From Prinia subflava (taxonomy: Eukaryota; Chordata; Aves; Passeriformes; Cisticolidae): 64,000 bases of DNA. The stretch covers positions 57,737,775 to 57,801,774 of the forward strand of contig NC_086283.1 of NCBI RefSeq assembly GCF_021018805.1, read 5' to 3'. The notes under the pieces were generated by a model. It worked only from the letters and a program-made list of their open reading frames with translations, made no database searches and was not told the origin of the DNA. A program made the translations under genes and the position numbers. Positions 1 to 9,600 of the stretch are shown here, piece by piece. Each line of letters starts with the position of its first letter. Positions within the stretch are counted from its first letter, which is position 1.

Positions 1-736
1 GTCAAATTGTTGAGTCAAATAACTCATATGTAATTTTTTGTTAAAAATCTGGGCAAACAGGCAATTCCCATCCAGAGAGAGCCAAGGCATGGCCAGTGCC
101 CAGCTCTAACTGCAGAGGAATCCCTTACACCAATTTTAAAAACAAGCTTCTTAAAAATCTTATAATAAGAAACTAATATGGTAATTGACACCTCCTAAAT
201 TTGTCAGGGTAGAGATGCTCTGAGCTCAGCAGGCTCCTGAGACGTTCTGTGACCAGGATTGGAACTGCATCCCAAACCGTCAGGACAGAGGAGGCATTCT
301 TACAAACTCAGATAACCTTGTCTGGAAATCTGAAAATATTTAGAAAATCATGAATGCAAAACTAGCATAGACAGCTAGAAAACAAGGAAAAATTCTTGGG
401 TGACACGTGTCTTACAGGCAATTATAGACAAATAGCAAAGTACATGAGAAGAAGAAGAAGCAGAAGCAGCAGCAGTAGCAGCCGGCTGTAGAACTGTGAT
501 AACTTTATCATATCTGTGAATTCACATCAAATATCTTAAAAACTGAGATAACACTTAAAACATAACTGATGGTTATACTTTAGAATTATTAATAATACTT
601 GCGTTATCTGCGAAAGGCAACAAAGGTTGCTTATTTGTTTTTTGTATTTCTTGCCATTTTTCTTCTATTATGAACAGGCATCTGTTCACAGAGACGCCTT
701 GAGAAGAAATGTTTTGAGGGAGGGGGGGAGGGAAAA
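1..736. other. Unique left flank, no gene recognised
   Basis: This is AT-rich sequence that is not repeated elsewhere in the window. Copies 2 and 3 of the array are preceded by different sequence. It contains a short GAA/GCA-type triplet run near 449-482. No exon with convincing coding character or recognisable transposon was found in it. The open frames here are short and look random. Confidence 0.6.
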
Positions 737-1060
737 AACCCAAACAAAATTCAACTGTCCCTCTAAAAGGAAAAGCTTCTGCTCACCTCAAAGGCAACGA
801 AGCTATTTGGCCCTCCCTGAGTGGGGCTTTGGGGGCTCAAGGGCCCAGGGCCACCCCGCGGAGCTGAGGGAAATCCAAACAAACGTGGCCCCCATTTTTC
901 TGTAAAGGAAAAAGCTTCTGCCTGCCTTAAAGGCGGTGAAGCTATTTGGCCCTGCCCTAAGTGGGGCTTTGGGGGCTCAATGGCCCCAGGGCCGCTCCGC
1001 AGAGCTGGGGGAAATCCAAACAAACGTGGCCCCCATTTCTATGTAAAAAAAAAAAAATTC
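737..1060. repeat. About 140-bp tandem repeat, roughly 2.3 units
   Basis: Two adjacent near-copies start at about 770 and 909. Each carries in order AAAGCTTCTG, GCTATTTGGCC, GTGGGGCTTTGGGGGCTC and AAATCCAAACAAACGTGG. Matching words are 139 to 141 bp apart. A truncated, more diverged third copy precedes them at about 737-769, and the last unit ends in a poly-A run. The block ends about 45 bp before the first base of the 25.4-kb array. Overlapping open frames on both strands here follow from the repeat and are not genes. Confidence 0.8.
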
Positions 1061-1107
1061 AAGCGAAGCAACTCCTACAGCATTATCCGCTGTCTAGAGG
1101 CAAGACT

Positions 1108-1127
1108 GCTGACTGGGTGCAGTCAGC
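1108..1127. repeat. Perfect 7-bp inverted repeat at the array's left breakpoint
   Basis: The arms are GCTGACT (1108-1114) and AGTCAGC (1121-1127), separated by a 6-base loop. The arms begin one base inside the boundary between unique flank and repeated unit. The same hairpin lies at the other two unit starts, 26520-26539 and 51924-51943. It is visible directly; a role in the rearrangement is inferred. Confidence 0.75.
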
Positions 1128-3360
1128 CAGGCTGGAGGCAGGCTCAGCTGGTGTTACAAAGCAATCCTGTCCAAAAGAAAGAAAAAAGACAAAGGCCAAA
1201 GCAGAAAGGAAGTATTAGTTCCCAGGCTGAGTTCCTCACAGGTGGAGGCAGGATTCCTCTGGTTCCCAGAAGGATGCAGAAACAGGACACAGGGACACTA
1301 TGTGCCCCTTCACCTGCATCTCCAGGACCTTGCTATTGCAGGCCAAAGTAGCACAAATTGTCTTCAGCCTTTTATCCAGGTGTCTTCGGCTTGTTGGGAT
1401 TTTTCCTGTGACAACAGCCAGGGAATGCTGCTTGCTGTCAAAGGGCTTTGTTCCTTCCAGGAAGCTCCGAAGACTCACTTGGGTTCCTCCTTTCTAAAAC
1501 ATGGCCTGGTTAATTGCCAAAAAAATGAGCAGTGTAAGCCATTCCTCGGCACATGCCAATCCCTCCAAGACATTCTGATTCCAGTGGGGTTCAGGCCCAA
1601 GGGTTGTTCTCAAGAGCACAAAAGTTCTCGGTTTCAGCAGCAAGACAAGAGCAGGCAGCTTGGCAGGCCTCTGCCATCTCAAGCACTCACTTGCCTTCCA
1701 AATTCCTCTGCTTCCTCTAGCCATGGGCGTAAGTCCTGTTCTTGACCTGCTGTCTTCTCCTGTTCCCCGTGAGACTGGCACCTGTCTGCTCCTTCCCGTG
1801 GCACGTTGTGGGGAGGTATGGAATGAAATGACAGAGGAGAATTTCACAGAACCTGCACTTGGTATCGTTTGCCCCGTTTGGTGCTTGCAACTATCCGCAG
1901 CAGACATGGACTTTGCAGTTGTGTGAGCTATGTGCTCCAGAAAAGACAAGACTAAGTTAGCTCAGGAAAACCAGGATCAATTCACTCAGCTCCTGCAAGC
2001 CAGAAATGAGAGTGCAGCAAATGACTGAAAAATGCAGTGCTATGCAGCACGTCGTATCCACCATGGGCAGGATAGAGATTTCCAACCCACATGCATGGAG
2101 GAATCTGACTTTGCAGGTTTCCCCCAAGCCAAAGGCAGTGGGTTTTGGCAAAGGCACTGGGACCTTAGTGTTGGACAGAGAACATTTTCAAGAGAAGGGC
2201 TGACTTGGGAGCTGAGGGAAGCAGAGAGAATGGGCAAATGTGCCCATGGATGCATCCACACTGTGAAGGTCTCTCCAAGGGCAGTCCCTACCATGGACAG
2301 AACATGGGCACTGCTCCCTGCAGAGGACATGTCCCTGCCATATTGACCACACAAACGCTGTTCAGTGTCATACAAACACATATGGGTGGTTTGTTGCTCA
2401 GCTTTTTTTCCCCACTAAGGTATCCTTCTTCCTTCAGCACGCCTTACAGTGTGCTAGTTGGTGTTAGCCATGCAGTGAATGGATAGGAATGACAGGCATT
2501 CCAATTTAGGGAACTTTCCAGGATATTATTAAAGCACAGTTTCCCTTTGAGAATTTAAGCAAGTGTTCTTGAATTTAGTCAGAAGCAGTGGTGGCCAAAG
2601 GGCACGTTTTCTTGGGTTTCCTCACATCCCGGTTCTTTTTCAGTGTTCAGCTTGGTATACAGGGGGTATGGGCTCGGTGTCTGTTTTGTGTTACTTTTGA
2701 TCCTCTGTCACCGCGAGCCTAGCTAGATAAGGACACTCAGGAGACAGAGGTCTGGGTTCAAACAGAGCAGCAGGCAGGAGAGCCCACCCTTAGTTTATTC
2801 TTCCTATTACATACCTCTCACAAGGTGACCATGGATTGGAGGGTGGTTATTCCACCTCTCACCCACATTGGTCAAGGAGGCTGTCATTCAGCCTCCCCTT
2901 CTCTTGGAGAAGGAATCCATAACAAGGGCAGTATTTACAAAACACGATCTTGTGTTTACATTTACGAGTGTGAGAAGCTGCACACTTCCACTTTAATATG
3001 TACGCTCAGCAAATTAGGAAATCTCAGGGCAACAATCCTCTGAGCTATGGGTGACGGACTGCAAGGGGGTTTTGTGCTCCTTTGGGACAGAGGAGAACTT
3101 TCTGGGCTTTCTTTTGCATCAGAGGAGGTTGGGTTGCTATGCATAAGTTCACAGAGCAACCCATAGAAGCTGCTATTGTGATGTCAGTGGAGGGCTGCCA
3201 CATCACAGTGCTGTCAAGACGAGGTTGCCCTGGTGCATGCAAGGCATCAGCGCCCAGAGCAGCTCTTGGCGTGCTCGTTGCAGGAGGATTGCCTTGACGG
3301 AGCTGTTCTCAGGCAACAGTTTGTGCCCTGACAAGGGAGTCTGTTTCTTTTGCCTGCTGT
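1128..3360. other. Upstream region of gene copy 1, nothing recognised
   Basis: This 2.2 kb separates the unit start from the 5' minisatellite. It holds several open frames of 65-167 codons on both strands, but none has a recognisable motif or a consistent exon structure. An untranslated first exon or promoter could lie here; no TATA box or CpG island stands out. The equivalents are 26540-28772 and 51944-54176. Confidence 0.5.
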
Positions 3361-3365
3361 TGCAC

Positions 3366-3627
3366 AAGTCTGTGGACTTGTGTAGGCATTGTTTTTTTTT
3401 TTCCCCTGCGGTTGTAGGGTGTACGGACACGTGCCGGTGTCCTTTTTTATTTTCGTTGTTTTTTGAACAGTCTGGGGACTTGGGAAGGTGTCTTTTGTTT
3501 TCACCTCTTTCTTGGACAGTCCGTGGATTACAACGGGTGTCCTTTTGTGTCCCTTTTTCCTTGCGCAGTCTGGGGACTTGTGCAAGTGGGTTTTTTTTTC
3601 CGTTTTTGTTTTCTGACCCACGGACTG
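3366..3627 (+). repeat. Degenerate ~50-bp minisatellite immediately 5' of start codon, copy 1
   Basis: Six imperfect units start near 3368, 3419, 3470, 3519, 3568 and 3615, spaced 47-51 bp apart. Each begins with a variant of GTCTGGGGACTTG, is followed by a GGTGTCC-like word, and ends in a T-rich tract. The array ends about 20 bp before the presumed start codon. It therefore forms the proximal 5' untranslated or promoter region, with strong T/A strand asymmetry. Confidence 0.75.
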
Positions 3628-3646
3628 GAGCAGCCCTGCTGAAACG

Positions 3647-6600
3647 ATGGAGCGAGTCCGTAGAGCAGTCAGCAGGGCTTTTTCATCAGTGTCATCCCGC
3701 AGATTTTTGAATGGTCTGAGACGTAAGTCGAAGTTTATCCCTTGGGGCAGCACATTGAGAGCAAAGTGCCATAAAGGTGCCATTGTGTTGGTAGAGCTTC
3801 TGCCAACAGCTTCGGCTAAAAAGAGGGTGTCTCTTGCCCAGCAGGCTGTGGACAACTTCCAAAATTCAGGCTAGGAGAGCTTTGCAGGTGTCCTTCTAAA
3901 AACTGTGCGGTTCTCTCCAGAACTGAGGGAAAGCAGCTTTTTTCTGTGCTCCATCCTTAAAGGATGCGCCTGTTGAACTGGACCCTCTCTGTGTGCTACA
4001 AGAGCCATTGGCTTTGGGCTGAAGGGCCGAGTGCCAAGCCGTCTTGTGTGTGCGCCTGAAACCCACAGCTGGGCTTGTGCTGTGTCTGAACAGAACTGCA
4101 AGCACTAAGAGGCATTTGGAGAAAGCTTTTGTGGGGAATTGTTCACAGCAACCACAAGGGACATGCTGCATGCATTTTACAAAAAGAAAATTAAAGCCCA
4201 GGAAAGAGAGGAGAAACAAGCCACTTTAGCTGTAGCGTGGACAATGAGCTACAATGTAGGCCCTGAGTGCTGAGGAACAATTTGCATTTTCCCGGCCAAA
4301 TTTCTTAACAGAAACTTGGCCGGCAAGAGGTTGACACAGCCTAGGGTATTGGCCTGCAGTCTTGCTTGCTGTGCTAAAGAAGTGTTGCTCTGGGAGGGAT
4401 GCTGTGAAAGGAAAATGCCCTCTGCTTGGGTGATCTTATTCTGTGGGCTTCCTCAGCACAGACAGTTTTGTAACATCACCTGGTTCATTTTCCCTTCCAC
4501 CTGCAGGTCGCCTCAGAGGTGGAAGGAGTCAAGGCCGTGGTTCGGTGAGTGGGATGGGCACCCTTGACATTCCTGGTGTCTGAGGATTGTGGAGCAAGCT
4601 GTGGGCTTGGTCTGTTGTAGTTGAGTGCCAGCCTGGCAGGTTGAAAGGAAGCACGCGTCAATGTCTGCATGAGCACTACCAAAAGCATTCCATCAGTTTC
4701 CTGCTTTTCCGCTGAAGAGCTTTTAACTAATGAAAGTCAAGTTTTGCAGACAGGAGGCTGTACGTTGATTGTAGCCAGGCTGAAATATCTCCTTCGGAAG
4801 CATATGCAGTCCCATCCAAACATTAGTGTCATCAGCCCCCTTGAATTCAGTTTTAATGACTGAGGACCCCACTTGTATCCAAATCCATGACTTGTCCTTA
4901 CCACAGCTGGGGATAGAGCTCAGGACAAAGAAGGTTCTAAACGCCAGGTTATTCTCTGTCCCTCACGCTGCTGTCTGTCTGCAGAGCACCACAGCACCAG
5001 CAGAAGAACCTCCTCTGGCTCGCTCTCTTCCTCCAGAGGCTAAAGAGGAGGCAAAGGACAACTTACCTGCACGTGCTGTCAGTCCAGGGCCGGAGCATCT
5101 GGAACCAGTAAGTGGCAGCTTTGGTTGGTACAGTGCCAAGCTTTGGTGCAGCGCAGAGCTGCAGGTCTGTGATCAGGCAGCACTTGCCCTTTGTGGCTGA
5201 AGATGCTGAGGGCTGGAGTGCTGCCATGACCTGGCTCTTCAGCCCGTCCACTGACAGGTGGGAAACGGGATCTGAACTTCCACACGCAGGCATCATTTTC
5301 CTGGCATTGTGACAGGCACTGTGAACTTCCCTTGGTGTCAGATAAGCGGCAGCAGGATGTCCTTTAGTGCTACTGGTGTGAAAGTGAGCCCCTTTGTGCA
5401 CAGTGTCTGTGCAGGCTCCTGTTGTCAGCGCACAGAGTGGTCCCAAGGCGCAGTTCACAGCCTTGTGGGGTAGGGAGGAGGCACCGTTGCCTGCAGGGAC
5501 CTGCCCCTCTCCCTGCCCTAGCTAGGCAGCCACAGTCACTGCTTCCAGGACAGCCTTAACCTTGACATGACCCAAGTTTGCTGAGAAGAATCCTGAGCAG
5601 CTGTGCATGGCAGAGACAAGGTCTGTCTCTGAAGGTCTGCAATGCAGTTCCTCTTGGCTGCTCTGTAAGGCCTGAAATCCTGAGGGGAAGCCAGTTGACC
5701 ACAGGCAAGCAGGGAAATGTTCCTTGCTTCTCTTCAGACGCTTACAGAACAAGCCAAGGCTTAGTCGCTTACCCACATCAACACCCCCACACACCAGCTT
5801 TTGTCTTCACGTGAGCTGTGTCTCTGCTTCTCAAAGCTCTCAGGAGCCAACATCCCTACTCCCTACTGTTTGTTTGTGCTTTTTCCCTGCCCATTCCTTG
5901 CAGGCCCCAGCAGGAGAGATTCTTGCCAGTCAGGACTGCTGGGCCCAGGCAGGAGAGGCGGAGCAGCAGGAGAGCATGGATAGAGTGTGCGAAGCCCGGG
6001 ATTTCAGGTGTGTGCTAAGCTTTCTCACTATCTCTGGGCAGGGGTGGGCATTGCTGGGCTTTAGGAGTCCCCGTGTCAAAGAACAAATTGGCTTCTCATC
6101 ATTTGACTTGCTCAGCACAGTCGGGGTAGGGCAGCCCGTGGGCAGGTCCGGCTGCTGAGCCACCTAGAGCATTGCTGCCTCCTGGGACTGGCTCCTGGAA
6201 CCTTGACAAAAAGCACTGAGAACTGGACCAGAGTAAAAGCAGGGGAGGTCCAGGCTGGGCTTGAGGGCAGCAAAGGCAATTGAACTGCAAAGGCAATCGT
6301 GCAGCAGAAGAAGCACCTCAGAGAGCTTGTGCAGATCCCAGCCCTGGAAATTTGGAAGCCCCAGCTGGATAGAGCCTTGAGCAGCCTGTCCAGATGCCAT
6401 AGCTGACACCAAGTGCTTGGAGCTGAAGACTGGGCTAGAGGCTTCCTGGGGTCCCTGCCGGCCTAAACCATCTTGGGATCTCTTCATTATTGGATTGCAA
6501 ATGTGTACCCATCTCCTCCTCAAGCTGTAGCTTGCAGGCTCTTTCCTTGTTCCCCTAGTGAAAGCAAGAGTAGTTGTGAGAGCACTCATCTGGACTTGCC

Positions 6601-9600
6601 AAGCGTGTCTTAGCCAAAGACAACTTTTACAAGTCCAGTATCAGTCCACTGTATCAGAGAGCAGCATAAGACCTAGCAGGCAGGAAGCTGTTAAGCTTTC
6701 TGGAAGTACCTGGCTTTTGGCTTCTGGAAGCTGGTTTTACTTTCTCATTGCTACAGACTCTTTCACCTGCACAAATGACAAAGAGACATGCTGGTCTAGG
6801 GAGGGCATTGCAGCATTCTCTTGAGGTGGAACTAGAGGGCTGTTGGAAGCCCCTGAGCCTGCCCTATGTGGGACATGGTATGAAGCTGTGGTTTTTGCAA
6901 GGAGACTGTGTTGCTATTAAAGGCTTATTTGTCTGTCCCTTGGCGTAGATGGGAGCAGTTGTCTGCCCTTGAGAGAAAGCACCACTCCTCGCTAGCCCGG
7001 GCCTTTGAAACGTCAGCAGAGACAGCGGAGGAATTGCAGCCTCACAGGGATCTGCTGAAGGAAGAGGTTCCTCTGGCGGTGCCAAAGGTACGCTCACCTT
7101 ATTCCTAGGCAGCACTTGTGGGAGAGGGGACTGCCGCCCTAGCAAGACCACCCCAAATGCTGCTGCTGGCAGCAAGCTAAGACCGAGACTGTGTTGTTGT
7201 TGTTGTTGTTCCTCTTGGAAAATGGTGCCCCCCTTGCTTCCAGGTTTGCCGCCCACAGGGGCCATCCCCCAGGGTTCTGGAGAGGCTGCTCCAGGAGTCC
7301 TCTCGCCAAGGGGACACGCTGTCCCAGGTGTGCAGAGAGGAAACGGTGCTGGCACAAGAGAAGGCTGCCCTGGAAGCCCAGCTGCCAGGCACGGAGCGGA
7401 AGCTACGAGGCCTTTCCAAGCAGCTGGTAGAGACCAGGTAAAGGCAGGGAGGAGAATCTGGATGAGGCATTATTGAAGGTCTGTAATTACAAAGGTGGTA
7501 AGCGTTCTATCAGGATTGATTGCCTCCTGTGTGCTCTCCGGATGTTTCTCTGACAGAGACGTGGAGAGACATGAGAAAAATGAAATAATGAGAAAAATAC
7601 CTGAATGTTATTTTTCTGACAGCTCAAGCTCTCAAAGCTCTTCTTGGGAGCCTGCTTGGGACCCTTTGCACATTCCTATGGCAAATGCAACTTGGCACTG
7701 AATTGAATACCAGGGAAACCATGCAGATGTTTGCTGAAATGGAAGTTTCTATCTGGTTTTGGTTTCTCCTTCAGTGCACGTGAACATCAATCTTTCCTTG
7801 CCAAGTAGTTTACATGGTATTTTCAGAATTCAATGCTCTTATATGTGATTGCTGTGAGTAGGGTGCTGACCCTTTGGTGAAGCTGGAGGGTCATGCTGAA
7901 AATCTTGAGAGTCTTCTGAGCTAACTCTGGTGAAGTATGGTGCAGGACCTAGAGCTGCTTACTAGCAGCAGCAGCAGGGAAAGGTCTTGTGAATCTTGAC
8001 AGTGTCTGGGGATTCTTGCTGAGCACTGATGCTTGCGCCCTTGTCCACCCATCGCTGTAACCCGTCAAGGTGCCTTTGTCTGGTCCCACTTCCTTTTTAA
8101 AAAGTGCGCAGACATTTGTGCACTGCTGGCTTAGTTAGCCCTAAATCAAGGTAGCAAGTGCTCTTGTTCATGAACTTCCAGTAACTGAAATGGCAAGATA
8201 TCTGTCCCTCCTCCCAAGCAGTTCTTGTTCAGATGAAAGCCTTGTTCTGGTTTCCTACTCATGCTGCCAGAAGCCGGAGTTTTCATGCATAGTTCAGTGC
8301 ATTCCTTTAGTCCCTTTTACTTAGACAGCGTCTGGAAAACAAAGAACCTCTAGGTAGACAATGAATAGCTTTAAACTTTGACAAGTCACCAAGGAACTCA
8401 CTGTGTTCTGTTGCCCTGCTAAGTGACTTGGAAGTTCTTGATGAACTCAGGGCTGTGAGCAGAGGCTGGGCTTTTGCTCATTGGCCGAGACTTTGTGGGC
8501 ACAGCCACCCATGTGGTGGATACGTCCCATGTGGGATACGTCAGGCAACAGCAATTTGAGCTTTGGCTGCTGAGATCAAACTCAGCTGGGCTTTCTGTCC
8601 TGGGCAAGGTCATGAGGAAAGGCTACCCAATCACCTGGTGGCGCCTGCTTTGCTATTTTGAGTGGCAGAAATAGTCTTGCTGTATCTGAGTTTCCATGTA
8701 AGCCATTTTCCATCATCAGGTATAGGGATCTGAAGGTACATCTTACTGGAAAAAGTGCCCCTGGGCGTCAGGAACAATTTCTCTTCATCTTCACAACTTG
8801 TAGGTCAGTGAAGGAGAGCCTGCAAAGCAGCCTGCAGGCGGCTCAGCGGCGCATCTCGGAGCTGGAGACGGCCAGGAGCTGTCTGGAAGGCCAAGTTCGC
8901 ACAGCCACGCAGGCCAAGGAGGTGATACTTGGTGAGAGCCTCGTGCGCTTTGTTTCTGGTGATTGCCCTGCCTAGAGCAATTGCTTTGTAGCCAGCTCTG
9001 TCTGCAGCGCTTCTGAGGAGTGAAGGAGCTGGGCGCAGGTCCCTCCTTGCCTGAAACTGAAAGGGCTTAAGGTCAGTAGAGTGCTCTGCTTGGGGAGTCT
9101 CTGACTTGCCCTTTGCCATCTTTGCAGAGGATGTGAGGGGCCTTGGTCGTGAGCTGCAAGCTGTAAGATCTCTCAGCAAGCAGCAATGTGAAGAAATGGC
9201 CCAACAGCTCCGCAGGATGGAAGAGCAGTACATCAAGGCTCTCAGACTCTGGCAATCTGCTCAGGAAGAAGAAAAAAGGAAGCTCCAGGAAAACTTGGTA
9301 AGAAACAATACGCACCTGAAGTTTTCAGGCTAGCTGGGTGGGCAGGCTTAGCAGAAGAGCAGCCTGAGGATGGGACATGGCTGCAAGCATGTGCTGTAGG
9401 CTACATGTTGCTGGGCCAGGCAGCAGAGGGCTTCAAGGAATCATACCTGAAGGCCTGTGAAGACGTAGAGGATGGTGCTGGGACAGTAAATGCAGCTACA
9501 GCTTCAGGATGGGCAAAAGTCAAGTTCCCCAGGAGGCTGGGTGGTCACCACCCAAGGCATGGCAGCAAAGGAGCAGGATCTTCCCCACAGCCTCGTGCCA

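Noticed and set aside
1242..1745. 167-codon plus-strand open frame near the unit start
   Set aside because: No recognisable motif, low-complexity composition and an overlapping open frame on the other strand. It is identical in all units, but so is everything else, so conservation gives no support.
3366..3627. Regularly spaced repeats resembling a CRISPR array
   Set aside because: The repeats are degenerate and contiguous without unique spacers, and the genomic context is eukaryotic.
3247..3855. 202-codon minus-strand open frame with recurring SPQT-like words
   Set aside because: The recurring words are the reverse reading of the ~50-bp minisatellite. In unit 3 a single homopolymer T change already breaks and re-forms the frame, so it is not maintained.
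7139..7357. Poly-Gln / poly-Asn stretches in antisense frames
   Set aside because: They arise only from the (TGT)n microsatellite of intron 5 read on the other strand.
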